In this document: piece after piece, positions 15,395 to 25,200 of the stretch
How positions within the stretch are numbered: position 1 is the first letter of the stretch
Layout of the letters: the number at the start of each line of letters is the position of its first letter
Source of the DNA: Prolixibacteraceae bacterium
Lineage (GTDB): Bacteria; Bacteroidota; Bacteroidia; Bacteroidales; Prolixibacteraceae
Reading direction: 5' to 3'
Assembly: GCA_023229575.1 (NCBI GenBank)
Contig: JALNYZ010000011.1
Location: 62,001 to 126,000, forward strand
DNA: 64,000 nt
Translations under genes and position numbers: made by a program
Notes under the pieces: model-generated
Databases searched by the model: none
What the model saw: only the letters and a program-made list of their open reading frames with translations
Told to the model about the DNA's origin: nothing

Positions 15395-16465
15395 CTATTT
15401 TCCTTTGTCGTAACCAACTACAATTTTGAAAAGTTGTTCAGAAAATGAGAAGATATCATCCAGCGATTTTATTTCGGCTTTGACCTCTTTCTTGTTCTCG
15501 TCCAGCGTAACAAAGTACTTTTTATTGCCATTCAGGTAGAGCCGGCACAAGGTTTTGCGGTTGTTGTCATCCAGCACAATAGCGAAATACGTTTGCGCAT
15601 CCCGGTAGGAAATACGTTTTAAATCAACTTTTTGCCGAAGGATAGATTTGACTATCATAAAAGCCTCAATCTCCTCTTCCGTTGTTTCAACTTTGGCTTC
15701 CGGTTCCTTGACAAGTGCAACTGCCTGTTTTGCCTCCTCTTTGGCTACTTCATCCTCTTTGGTGAGCGCCGTTTTCAATCGCTCCGTGATCAAATCACTG
15801 ATGTACTGCTGTACAGATTTTTTGGTCAGGTTCGTAAACAGTTCAAGTACTTTGGCGGTAATAACACTGGGATACACCTGTTTGGCGAAGAGCTTTACAA
15901 ATTCAGCGGAAGGATTGTTCAGTTCTTGACCCAGAAGTTGCTTCAGTTCATTGGTGTACTTCAGCTCACTGGCGGTATTAACGATGCTGTCCACATCAAA
16001 ATAAGATTTGTGGAATTTCTTCAGCTCCTCGATCTGGTTATCCTTGATTTCTGAGATGTTAAACTCCAGGAAGGGCTTCTCATCCATCTTGTTGGCATCT
16101 ACCAGGTCGGAGTAGAAACGGTAGATAATACCATTGGTGAGCAAGCCAAACTTGGCTTTTGAGACATGGAAATAACGCAACAATTGTCCGTCATGAATAC
16201 TCAGATTCGCTGCCCAATGCTTGCACTCTATCAAAATGGTAGGCTTCTTGTCCATGAAGATGGCATAGTCAATCTTCTCACCTTTCTTTAAACCAATGTC
16301 AGAGATAAACTCAGGTACAACCTCTGTCGGGTTAAACACATCATAACCAAGCGCCTGGATAAAAGGCATAATAAAAGCATTCTTGGTTGCTTCCTCTGTT
16401 TGAGTCTGGTCTTTTAGTCTTAATACGCGCTCGCCTAAGATTTTAATTTGGTCTTTGAAGTCCAT
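15395..16465 (-). CDS. HsdR N-terminal-type (PD-(D/E)XK) nuclease-like protein
   Basis: A 356-residue protein whose N-terminal half matches the restriction-type HSDR_N domain: TEEATKNAFIMPFIQALGYD (Glu24/25), then the nuclease core Asp66 in EKIDYAIFM and Glu80-Cys-Lys82 in TILIECKHW. All PD-(D/E)XK catalytic residues are present. The C-terminal half is helical and charged (residues about 200-270) and ends in a small alpha/beta domain (KSILRQKVDLKRISYRDAQT, then CRLYLNGNKKYFV). No hsdM, hsdS or helicase is near, so it is an orphan. Such proteins are annotated as 'type I restriction enzyme HsdR N-terminal domain' proteins of unknown role. It sits in a defence-like neighbourhood and is bracketed by direct repeats at 15336 and 16606. 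Confidence 0.78.
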   Translation of the reverse strand: MDFKDQIKILGERVLRLKDQTQTEEATKNAFIMPFIQALGYDVFNPTEVVPEFISDIGLKKGEKIDYAIFMDKKPTILIECKHWAANLSIHDGQLLRYFHVSKAKFGLLTNGIIYRFYSDLVDANKMDEKPFLEFNISEIKDNQIEELKKFHKSYFDVDSIVNTASELKYTNELKQLLGQELNNPSAEFVKLFAKQVYPSVITAKVLELFTNLTKKSVQQYISDLITERLKTALTKEDEVAKEEAKQAVALVKEPEAKVETTEEEIEAFMIVKSILRQKVDLKRISYRDAQTYFAIVLDDNNRKTLCRLYLNGNKKYFVTLDENKKEVKAEIKSLDDIFSFSEQLFKIVVGYDKGK

Positions 16466-16663
16466 GAGAAAAGTATTTTAAGGTTGGTTCTAATAGCTAT
16501 ATCTGAGGCAGCTAGGATTCAGATTAATAGCTTATTACAAACTTACAGAAAAATAAGCCAATTTGTTTTAAAAAGACCTAAATAATTTCATCCATGCTAT
16601 CGGTTGGTGCTGAAATGCAATCAACACCACTTAACAACGGATCTGGGATCCTTTTAAATACCT
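16466..16663. repeat. Spacer with REP-like double hairpin, copy 2
   Basis: The second copy of the ggtgctga / tcaacacc plus acttaacaacggatc element occupies 16606-16650, in the same orientation as 15336-15379. The rest (16466-16600) is AT-rich leader of the nuclease gene. No gene seen. Confidence 0.6.
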
Positions 16664-17041
16664 CTATAGTACATGCTGTGCCAGTACTTTCTGCACCTCA
16701 TAAACATTCACCGATTTGTTGAATTGCTTTGTAATACTTGGCTGGGGCTCGCTGGAGATCCAGATTTTCAGTTCGGCATCCAGTTCGAAGGTTCCGGCTG
16801 TCTCAACGCTAAACCTGGAGATGCTTTTGTAAGAGATCGATTTGTACTCCGTCTTACTGCCTGTCACCCCCTGCTTATCGACCAAAATAAGTCGCTTGGT
16901 CGTGAAAATAAAGGTATCTCGAATAAGTTTAAACCCCAGTTCAATCTCTTCGCCTTCTGTTAGGAGCAGACCAAACTGCTTCATTAATTCGTCGTGGCTT
17001 ACCGTGCTGGCATTCCCCATTATGGATGAAAATAGTCCCAT
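16664..17041 (-). CDS. Bacterial PH-domain protein
   Basis: A 125-residue cytoplasmic protein (start chosen at 17041: MGLFSSIMGNASTVSHDELM) with a single bacterial PH-like fold: GEEIELGFKLIRDTFIFTTK, RLILVDKQGVTGSKTEYKSI, then SYKSISRFSVETAG, which is the classic strand order of the bPH_1 family. The frame extends 24 codons further, but those lack family similarity and the first methionine context is poor. PH proteins of this size are common and of unknown function; some sit near stress or defence genes. It is at the right edge of the AT-rich island and has no obvious operon partner. Confidence 0.75.
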   Translation of the reverse strand: MGLFSSIMGNASTVSHDELMKQFGLLLTEGEEIELGFKLIRDTFIFTTKRLILVDKQGVTGSKTEYKSISYKSISRFSVETAGTFELDAELKIWISSEPQPSITKQFNKSVNVYEVQKVLAQHVL

Positions 17042-17275
17042 TCTTTTTAAAGTTTTTACAATCCTAATCTTATGGCTTTGGTCCGGGCCGAACCCTTTCA
17101 GGCATTCTTTCATAAACTGGTTTTGGACGTTCGCGAAAGGTTAGTTGCGCGTTATTTTGATCATAAACTTACATAATAATATTTAATATCAAAGCTTTAG
17201 GGGGGAAACTTTATGCATGGATGCAGAATGGCGAAGTCACAATGCAGCTAAATAATATTCTTGCAGGAGGGAGAG

Positions 17276-17391
17276 AGCCGCCCGGCCGGGCGGCTGTACA
17301 AATTGTATCTCGTCAGTTTCGTAAAGACGTCCGGCCGGGCGTCTCTACTTTGCATGCAAGAAGCGCTGTACAGCCGCCAGGTTGGGCGGCT
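17276..17391. repeat. Cluster of three REP-like GC hairpins
   Basis: Perfect 20-nt palindrome agccgcccggccgggcggct at 17276-17295, a near-perfect one at 17325-17344 (agacgtccgg / ccgggcgtct, one G-T pair), and a third hairpin with arms agccgcc (17372-17378) and ggcggct (17385-17391). Such closely spaced GC palindromes resemble REP/BIME units. No RAYT transposase gene is present in the window. Confidence 0.7.
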
Positions 17392-17426
17392 CGGCTCGGG
17401 CAGATTGGCTGTCAGATGTGAGCGTC

Positions 17427-17519
17427 GCTGTCGTACCTACGGCACTTAGCATCATCTGTGCTTCTCATCCCCCATGGGTTGAAACCCATGGTTACAGGAT
17501 CGGTCGTGCCGATGGCACT
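17427..17519. repeat. Repeat A, copy 1 (GTCGTACCTACGGCAC ... CCATGG palindrome ... GTGCCGATGGCAC)
   Basis: A 93-bp element with conserved ends (gctgtcgtacctacggcac and gtgccgatggcac) around a perfect 20-nt palindrome. Copies 2 and 3 are at 19369-19459 and 21167-21260, all in the same orientation. The outer segments contain gtgcc / ggcac complementary words, so the whole can fold into a multi-stem structure. Confidence 0.8.
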
Positions 17520-18027
17520 GGGAAGTAATGCTAACCTCGTGGTAGCGGGAAGGAGGAGGGGAAGACTGGGATGACGGAGAGAATTGAATGACGGAGATGA
17601 CAGAGAGACTGAAATGACGGAGGGATAAGGACGATGGAGGAAGCGAATGTGAAAATTGTTTGATTGACAGATCGCTAACCTATAATTTTTAACCACCATG
17701 TTGAATCAGCTCAAATCCTACCCCGGAGGGATTAAATGTTAATAGCCCGGGGTAAAGCGACGAAGGAGCGACACCCCGGGTTAGGGAATGCCAATTGAAC
17801 ACCGTCCGCAGTAGAATATTGAAAAGAGAATTGGGCTGGGATCGGACGGACGGAACGAATGATGCGAAAAGGGGGACTGGAAACGGGGAAAACATTTTTT
17901 CTTTTAATCCATGTAATTTGTCTAATCCATGGTTGGTGGGGGGAGTGCTACCACCACAACTCCAATTCTGTTAATCCTTTAATCCTGAAAATCCTGATTC
18001 AGACACCTCTGTCCCAGTCAATTAAAA

Positions 18028-19245
18028 TCATCCAATAATACTCCTGATCCTTTGATCAAGCATCTCCTGATCGGCGGTGAACGAGGCAAGTCCGGCCAAT
18101 GTCAGCAAAGTATCGGGAGCAATTCTGCCTTCGCCGATCATCTTCTCCCATCTGGAATGGAGCGGAATTTTCCCGTCGGAAGCAATAAAACCTTTCTCCT
18201 CATTTGTTAGTGATGGGAACATGTCTGCACAGCCCTCCTCCTGCGCGATATGAATCAGTTCAGGTCCGGTGGCAGGGACTTTTGACGCGAGTCTTTCGGC
18301 CAGTTTAAGTACCTTGTCATCCACCTCCCAGAATCTTTCGATATGAGCTCTGTTGGCCGATTCAAAAAGTCTTACCTCGTAGTTTTCATGCATTCTGGAA
18401 GTAAAATTCCCCGAAAGGGATTTGCGTCCGGCGGCAGCAACCTTGGGCGGCATCGTAAAGACATCGGTACCGGCAAGCAGTTCCAGTTGGGTGTAATTGC
18501 GCAAACTTGCCGCGATCAATTTAGTTTGCCATGGATTCTCGGCCGACAAGGCAGTGACCCAATTCTGGGAAGCTATAACGGCCATTTCACCTGCCCCGGA
18601 CCCATCGCCTAAATTGTTGTTGATCAGGTATGCCCCTACGCGTCCGAGAAATACATTCAGATAATCGGGCCGGGCAACCCTGGTGACGATCACATTTTCC
18701 CTCGCGCTGAATTCGAGCGTAAAATTTATCCTGACGCCCGAATCTTTCAACCGTCTGGCGCCCAGAAGTCCCTCTGCCGTATAAGGAACCTTCACAATAA
18801 ACTGATCCGGACAAATTTTGTGGTACCTTTTCCCGTAATATTCGATGGCTTCGATATCGTAAGCCGTATCTGTATGAAGTTCCACACTTACGGACCCGCC
18901 AAACTTTTTAGCCAGCCTCAGGCCATGCCGCGCGTTGAGGATGAAGGCAATTTCCTTTACCTGCTCATCTGCCGGCAGACCATTAACGATGCTCTTTGCT
19001 TCTGAGATGAAACTGTCGTAAGCGCCTTTCTGGATCTCATTGTTGAGGAGGGTGTTGTTGGTGGTGAGCGCGCTCATCTCTGCCGACCAGTTGGCCTCCG
19101 CTTCATCCATGTCGCCTGTGTCGAGCCAGAGCTCTGTACCGGCGTTTAGGAGCGATTCCCAAAAAGGATCTTTGGTTCCGTGTACCTGCTCCTCATTGAT
19201 GTTTTCCCACACAAAATCATTGATTTTTGAAGTAAGATCTGTCAT
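18028..19245 (-). CDS. Transaldolase-family protein
   Basis: A cytoplasmic TIM-barrel enzyme of 405 residues, longer than classic transaldolase (about 315). The family signature ELWLDTGDMDEAEANWSAEM and SALTTNNTLLNNEI is near residues 37-70. The Schiff-base lysine is in QFIVKVPYTAEG near residue 152, followed by VRINFTLEFSARENVI. It probably moves a three-carbon dihydroxyacetone unit between sugar phosphates in the pentose phosphate pathway or a related aldol reaction. The extra C-terminal region of about 80 residues (ATGPELIHIAQEEGCADMFP) is typical of the long Bacteroidota variant. It stands alone, bracketed by two copies of a composite repeat module. The exact substrate is uncertain, so no gene symbol is given. 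Confidence 0.82.
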   Translation of the reverse strand: MTDLTSKINDFVWENINEEQVHGTKDPFWESLLNAGTELWLDTGDMDEAEANWSAEMSALTTNNTLLNNEIQKGAYDSFISEAKSIVNGLPADEQVKEIAFILNARHGLRLAKKFGGSVSVELHTDTAYDIEAIEYYGKRYHKICPDQFIVKVPYTAEGLLGARRLKDSGVRINFTLEFSARENVIVTRVARPDYLNVFLGRVGAYLINNNLGDGSGAGEMAVIASQNWVTALSAENPWQTKLIAASLRNYTQLELLAGTDVFTMPPKVAAAGRKSLSGNFTSRMHENYEVRLFESANRAHIERFWEVDDKVLKLAERLASKVPATGPELIHIAQEEGCADMFPSLTNEEKGFIASDGKIPLHSRWEKMIGEGRIAPDTLLTLAGLASFTADQEMLDQRIRSIIG

Positions 19246-20094
19246 AGTGCTTTTTTATTAAATGGAAAGAAACAATGAACCATATAAATATACAGAAAAA
19301 TTAATTCGATTCTGTCCGCAGGTGCAATGTGCAAATCTTCACCGGCGGAAATCATCTGTGAAGGATACGCTGTCGTACCTACGGCACTTCACCTCATCTG
19401 CGCACTCTCCCCCATGGGTTGAAACCCATGGTTACAGGATCGGTCATGCCGATGGCACTTGTCAATAATGTTTTCAACGAGGTGGCAGGAAGGAAGAGTG
19501 AGATGACTGAAATGACTGGGATGACGGAGAGACAGAAAGACCTGGAGACTTGGAGACCGGGAGAGTCCTTAATTTTTGACCACAAGGATGGGCAAACACA
19601 AATCCAGCCACGTAGTGGTGACATATTTGTAGCCCGGGGTAAAGCGACGAAGGAGCTACACCCCGGGTTAGGGAATGCTATTTGAACACCGTCCGCGGTA
19701 GAATATCGAAAAGGCAATTGGGATAGGATCGGAAGGAAGGAATGATGCGAAAAGGAAAACAATGAAACGGGAATAACAATGAAACGGGAATAACAATATT
19801 TCTTCTAATACGTGCAATTTGTGTAATCTGTGGTAAGAGCCGGGGTTTGAAGGTATATAATGTTTCCCAATTCTGTTCATTCTAAAATCCTGAAAATCCT
19901 GCTTCAGACAATCCGTGTAATTTGTGTAATCTGTGGTAGGGGGGTATCTAACCACCACAACAACTCCCATCCTGTCAATTCTGAAATTCTGAAAATTCTG
20001 CTTCAGACAATTGAAGGGGTTATCCTGCAAATCCTAATCCAGACAATTTTGCTATTTTTATCTGACTTTTAACACCAAGGTTCAAACTACTACT
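19246..20094. repeat. Repeat-rich spacer: composite intergenic module, copy 2
   Basis: No gene. Contains repeat A copy 2 (19369-19459, palindrome at 19412-19431), gatgactgaaatgactgggatg microrepeats (19497-19545), repeat B copy 2 (about 19630-19755), two TTTGTGTAATCTGTGGT-type copies (about 19808-19835 and 19915-19940) and three CTGAAAATCCTGCTTCAGACA-type copies (19869-19914, 19970-20010, 20022-20045). The order mirrors that at 17427-18006 on the other side of the transaldolase gene. Confidence 0.8.
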
Positions 20095-21147
20095 ATGCAA
20101 AAACTAATTATCTTACTGATCGTCTCGTCCTTTTTGTTTTCAAATGTATGTGCTGCAAACAGACTACAAGACAAGAAACCCGCTTCGCAACCATCTGCCG
20201 TCAAAGCTCCGTTAAAAAGCGGTCCTGGCCCCGATTACAGCGATCTTCAATACTGGGCAGCCTCTCCGTACAAAGATGACACCAGCGACAAGGTTCCCAA
20301 CTTTCTAAAAAATGAGTCAAGGGATGCACGTGCCGATGTTTTTTTCATCCACCCGACCTCCTACTTCGGTGAGAAAAAGGACGATCCCTGGACGGCCGAC
20401 TTGCGCGATACCGTCGTCAACAACAATACCGACAACCTGTCCATCCGGCTTCAGACCTCCGTTTTCAATGGCAGTTGCAGAGTTTTTGCACCCCGATACC
20501 GCCAGGGAAACATGGAGGCCTTTTATGTCTTCAACACACCCGAAGCCAAAGCCGCCTTCGACTTGGCCTACAACGATGTGAAAAAGGCTTTCAAATATTA
20601 CCTGAAACACGACAACAAAAAGCGTCCTGTCATCATTGCGTCGCACAGTCAGGGATCGCTGCATGCTATCCGGTTGTTGCAGGAGTTTTTCGACGGGAAA
20701 CCACTTCAGAAAAGGTTGGTCTGCGCCTATGTTGTTGGCTATCAAATTAAGAAAGATGCCTTTAAAAAACTCCCGGTAGGGGAACGCGCCAACCAGACCG
20801 GCTGTTTCGTTGGATGGCGCACTTTTGCAAAAGGAGAAATTCCGAAAGCGGCCACTGCTGAAAACGGCAATTCGGTTTGTGTCAATCCCCTGACCTGGAC
20901 CACCTCCGGGGAGTGGGCCTCTACCGATCTTCATTTGGGGATTATGAACAATTTTGAGAGTATCGTACCGCATACGGTAAGCGCCTGCATCGAACCTACC
21001 ACCAAAATTCTCTGGGTAGATACAAATGTGAACCCGGAAGGGAAAAAGGGCAAAATGACCAACTACCACCGATGGGATTACAACCTTTTCTGGATGAATA
21101 TCCGGCAAAACGTGAAGGAGCGAATCGATGCGTGCCTTGCGAAATAG
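20095..21147 (+). CDS. Exported DUF3089-family alpha/beta hydrolase
   Basis: A 350-residue protein with a signal peptide (residues 1-21, ending VCAA). It matches the DUF3089 lipase-like family: DVFFIHPTSYFG near residue 82, CRVFAPRYRQGNMEAFYV, the nucleophile elbow SHSQGS (Gly-free first position but with Ser-Gln-Gly), then CAYVVGYQI, FVGWRTFAKG and CVNPLTWT. The Ser of HSQG is the likely nucleophile and a late His (NYHRWDYNLFW) the likely base. Natural substrate unknown; a periplasmic or outer-membrane esterase role is likely. The preceding spacer carries several dispersed repeats right up to 50 bp before the ATG. No operon partner: repeat A copy 3 follows. Confidence 0.8.
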   Translation: MQKLIILLIVSSFLFSNVCAANRLQDKKPASQPSAVKAPLKSGPGPDYSDLQYWAASPYKDDTSDKVPNFLKNESRDARADVFFIHPTSYFGEKKDDPWTADLRDTVVNNNTDNLSIRLQTSVFNGSCRVFAPRYRQGNMEAFYVFNTPEAKAAFDLAYNDVKKAFKYYLKHDNKKRPVIIASHSQGSLHAIRLLQEFFDGKPLQKRLVCAYVVGYQIKKDAFKKLPVGERANQTGCFVGWRTFAKGEIPKAATAENGNSVCVNPLTWTTSGEWASTDLHLGIMNNFESIVPHTVSACIEPTTKILWVDTNVNPEGKKGKMTNYHRWDYNLFWMNIRQNVKERIDACLAK

Positions 21148-21166
21148 TTCTCCTGCAGGGTGAACC

Positions 21167-21260
21167 GCTGTCGTACCTACGGCACTCCGCATCATCCACG
21201 ACGCGCCCACACTCCATGGGTTGAAACCCATGGTTACCAGATTGGACGTGCCGATGGCAC
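21167..21260. repeat. Repeat A, copy 3
   Basis: Third copy of the 93-bp element, with the same perfect palindrome ccatgggttgaaacccatgg at 21214-21233. It lies between the convergent DUF3089 hydrolase (ends 21147) and aldo/keto reductase (ends 21265) and leaves only 5 bp to the latter's stop codon. It probably doubles as terminator. Confidence 0.8.
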
Positions 21261-21264
21261 TGGA

Positions 21265-22284
21265 TTATGCTTCCTTCTTTTTGAAATACTCCACTTTGCC
21301 TGTTAGCGCAATGTTTTTTACTTTCTCAATCAGGGTTGCCTTTTGTTCTGGGGTCATTTGGGAAAAGGAACGTGCCAACCCAATCTTTTCGCGCATGAAA
21401 GCGGCGTTCTCATTTCCCGATATCAATACCGTAACCGGAAGCGACCAGACAAAATGCATCGCCTCCCGGATGCTCAGGTAGTTTGGGATTACCGGGTCAT
21501 CAGAGCTCCAGCCCGCTTGTTCTTTCTTAGCGAAGAACCTGCCGTCTGCAAGCGATTTGATGGCAAGAATTCCCATGTTTCGTTCCAAAGCTTTGGGTAT
21601 AATGTTGTGGGAAAAGCTGAAATAGGATTGGTCAAGTACATTCACCGGCATCAAAACGGTATCGAATAGGTTGCTTTCCTTTGTTCTCTCCAGCATCCGT
21701 GCATGGGCAAACGGATTCTGGTGACCGGTAAATCCAAGAAACCTGATTTTACCCTCCTCTTTCGCCTTCAGCAAAACATCCAGCACACCCAGCTGAATTC
21801 GGCTGTCCACATCATCCGGTGTTGAAATGGCATGGACCTGGAATAAATCGAGGTGATCGGTTTTTAGTCTGCGCAAAGTTCCTTCCAGGTGTTCCCTGAC
21901 AGTTTTGGCATCCCTTCCTGTCGATTTGCTCATCAGGAATATCAGGTCGCGGTAATTTGGGGTTAGGTATTTCCCATAGCGCGTCTCGCTGGTTCCATTG
22001 CCGTAACTTTCTGCAGTATCGAAAAACCTGACTCCCCCTTCCAGCGCCGCTTCAACGACCTCCTGGGCATCACGTTCGGTGGTCCAGCCAACATGGTATC
22101 CACCAGTGCCAAGCATGGTCACCCATTCATTGGTCCGGCCCAGTTTTCGTTTTGGAAGTATTTCTCCCAGACGGTCGCTCTCTTTTTTTTCTGCCAGCAC
22201 AGTTCCGGCAAAGGAAGTTCCTGCAAAAGTTAAACCTGCAGTTACTCCTGCAATCGATTTAATAAATATTCTCCTGTCTGCCAT
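21265..22284 (-). CDS. Tat-exported aldo/keto reductase
   Basis: Start placed at 22284, which yields a twin-arginine signal (MADRRIFIKSIAGVTAGLTF). The open frame extends 31 codons further into the kinase gene, without support. The 339-residue product is an AKR TIM-barrel NAD(P)H oxidoreductase: FFDTAESYGNG (catalytic Asp and Tyr), LMSKSTG (Lys), LDLFQVHAI (His) and the C-terminal VLISGNENAAF cofactor loop. The natural substrate is unknown. It begins 5 bp after the stop of the propeller sensor kinase and is therefore likely co-transcribed with it. A second, ferredoxin-containing AKR is at 57489-58676. Confidence 0.85.
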   Translation of the reverse strand: MADRRIFIKSIAGVTAGLTFAGTSFAGTVLAEKKESDRLGEILPKRKLGRTNEWVTMLGTGGYHVGWTTERDAQEVVEAALEGGVRFFDTAESYGNGTSETRYGKYLTPNYRDLIFLMSKSTGRDAKTVREHLEGTLRRLKTDHLDLFQVHAISTPDDVDSRIQLGVLDVLLKAKEEGKIRFLGFTGHQNPFAHARMLERTKESNLFDTVLMPVNVLDQSYFSFSHNIIPKALERNMGILAIKSLADGRFFAKKEQAGWSSDDPVIPNYLSIREAMHFVWSLPVTVLISGNENAAFMREKIGLARSFSQMTPEQKATLIEKVKNIALTGKVEYFKKKEA

Positions 22285-22288
22285 AACT

Positions 22289-25200
22289 TTACATTTCCTT
22301 AATCCTGTTAATCCCATCATCCTTAAATCCCAATAGCGGTAGCGTAAAAATAAACCTGCTTCCTTTGCCCACTTCACTTTCTACGTGAATTTCGCCGTTG
22401 TGTTTCTCGATAAACTCTTTGCACAGGATCAGTCCCAGTCCGGTCCCCTTCTCCCCATTGGTTCCCAAAGTCGTGTGATTGCTGTCGATCCTGAATATTT
22501 TCTGGATATTTTCTTCCGAAATACCTATGCCATTGTCCTGCACCACTACTTCACAAAAGTTCTCCCGCTTTTGCAGATGAATGACAATATGCCCGCGCAT
22601 ATGGGTAAATTTGATGGCATTGGCTACCAGATTCCGTACCACCGTAGAAAACATGTTCACATCGGCGTTTACCTGTAACTCTTCCTTTGCTGTAACTTTG
22701 ATTTTTATATTCTTTTTGGCAGCGGCCCCTTCCAAAAACTCAATCGATTCCATGATTTTCTTATGAACATCCATCGGCGCCGGATTGAATTTGATCGCCC
22801 TGGTCTGGATTTTGGCCCAGGTCAACAGGTTTTCGAGCAGTTCGTGTGCCAGGTTTGATGAGTTGTAAATATTTGTCAGATGATGTTCTATCTTCTCGGC
22901 TGCCATATTTTTAAAGCCCGAAATCAATAGTTCCGAAAAGCCGATAATGATGTTGAACTGGTTGCCCAGGTCGTGACCGATGATCGAGAAAAATTTATCC
23001 TTGGTTCCGTTCAACTCTTTCAGTTCGCGATTTTTGAAGACGATCAACTTCGACTGCTCCTCAATTTGCAGCGTCCGTTCCAACACCTTCTTCTCCAGGA
23101 TATTTTTGGCCTGTTTAAGATTTTTCTCCCGTATTTTGATAAAAACGACGATCATCAGAATGAGCGCCACAAGATAAATCAGATAGGCATAAATGCTTTT
23201 CCACCAAGGTGGAAGAATGGTGATATTGATACTAATTTCCTTGTCGTTCCAGACCCCGTCGTTGTTGGAGCCTTTCACACTGAACACATATTCACCCGCC
23301 TGAAGGGCCGAAAATGGAACAAATTTCCTGTTGCCGATATCCACCCACTCATCGGAGATCCCTTCCATTTTGTAGGCATAATTGTTCTTCAACGGATTGG
23401 TGTACTCAAGGGCGGCAAACTCGATGGTAAAAGAGCTGACATCGTGTTTTAGGATCAGTTCCCTGGACTCCTCAAGATTAACATACTCCCTGGCATTACC
23501 CCTGTTTTTGTAAAAAGCAGTAAAAACCAGATTGGGAATGTAGGTGTTTTTCGCAATGGAGTCGGGATAAAATGAGTTGAAGCCATTCATGCCGCCAAGC
23601 AGCATTTCTCCGTCTTTGCTGGTAAAGGCAGCCTTCAGATTGAACTCCAGGCTCTGCAAGCCATCTTCCAAAGTGTAGGTTTGAAATCGGTTCTGTTTCA
23701 TGTTGAATTTACACAGTCCCTTTCCTGTGGCTATCCACAGGTCATTGTTCCGGTCCTTTGCTATTTCGAAGATCCTGTTGTTGGGTAACCCCTCCTTCTG
23801 TGAATAAAAGGTAAAAGTGGAATCCTTCTTGTCAAACACATTCACGTAGGTGTCTGTTCCTACCCAGATCCTTTTCCTGCCGTCTTCACACATCGTAATG
23901 ATGAAATCATCGCTCAACCCTTTGTCGCCCTTCTTGTAATGGCTGATTTTTTTCGTACCCGGATGGTACACATCCAAACCGCCAACGGTGCCAATCCAAA
24001 TCAAACCATCGGAATCTTCGAGCAAATAGTAGACCAGGTTTTCGCTTAAGCGGTGACTTTCACCCAACTCCTTACGAAATACCTCCAGGGTCGATTTTTT
24101 GAGGTTGATCTTAAAAAGCCCGTTCTGCGTGGCAATCCAGTAATTTGAATCCCTGTCCCGGATGACCATATAAATTCTGACCTGATCCAGAGCAGGCATC
24201 TCCGGATTGTGGAAATACTCATTCCACTGCACAAACCGATTGCCCGGTTTATCGTAAACGAGCAGGCCATTGCGCGTTCCCAGCCAGATATGATGATCGG
24301 AATCCTCATAAATTACATGGATAAAGTCGTTGGGAATATGGTGGTTTCCGCCCATCCTGGCCGAAAAATGTTCCACCTTTCCTGTGCTCCTGTTTACCAG
24401 GTTTAGCCCCTGTCCCCAATTTCCAACCCAAATTATCCCATCTTCATCCTTGTAAAGTGAGGCGATGACATTTCCCATAAGATCCAGGGAATTTGGGGAG
24501 TTGCTTCTCCGGTAGAGTTGAAACTTCTTTTTCTTTAGGTCGGTTTTGCTGATTCCCTGTAAAGTTCCGATCCATAGATTCTCAGATCGGTCGATCCAAA
24601 GGGATTGCACGATATTGTGGCCAATTTCGCTGTTATCGGAGGTGTAATTTTGAACCGTAACCGGGAGTTGCGCGGAGGTTGAAAGAACATAAATTCCCCT
24701 GCCTTCGGTACCAATAATCAGGTTTCCGTTTTTATCTTCCAGGATCGTCCGGATGCAGCTGTTTTCAAATGAAAACCGGTGCCCGGGGCCAACTAAAAAC
24801 TGAGCTTCCGCAAAACGACCTGAAACAGCATCAAAGTGGAACAAACCTGAAGTGGTTCCCACCCAAAATTCTCCCTTATTATCCCTGTAAAGGGCCGAAA
24901 TGTTGAGATCCCTGACAACAGTACCTCCTCTGTTGACAAACAAATAATAGCTAAACTCCTTAGTCAGCGGTGAAAAGCTTGCCAGTCCTTTGGAAGATCC
25001 GATCCAGAGCCTGCCATCCGGCTCCTCCAGGAGCGGCATCCTGACATCCTTGACCGCTCCGTCGTAATCCACCGCACTTTGAAAATGGGTGAAACTTCCC
25101 CGAATTGGATCATAAACTGAAATAAGTGGTGGCGTATTGATGAGGATATTCCCATTTCTAAGACAAAGCAGATCGTAACAATACCGGGTCAGATCAAAAG

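Larger units (their letters stand above)
17042..18027. repeat. Repeat-rich spacer: GC palindromes plus composite intergenic module, copy 1
   Basis: No gene. In order: three GC-rich hairpins (17276-17391); repeat A at 17427-17519, containing the perfect palindrome ccatgggttgaaacccatgg at 17472-17491; gatgacggaga-type microrepeats (17548-17635); repeat B at about 17743-17875 (tagcccggggtaaagcgacg, then ccgggttagggaatgcc); then copies of the TTTGTCTAATCCATGG-like and CTGAAAATCCTGATTCAGACA-like families (17895-18006). The same order A, microrepeat, B, TTTGTGTAATCTGTGG, CTGAAAATCCTG recurs at 19369-20045. Confidence 0.8.

Noticed and set aside
15395..16465. Complete type I restriction system
   Set aside because: Only an HsdR N-terminal-like nuclease domain is present. 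There is no helicase part, hsdM or hsdS nearby.
17221..17449. Frames through the GC palindromes near 17.3 kb
   Set aside because: The frames follow REP-like hairpin sequence and lack any start context or similarity.
20317..21231. 304-codon antisense frame over the DUF3089 gene
   Set aside because: It is the reverse complement of a clear hydrolase gene and includes repeat A sequence. No family likeness.
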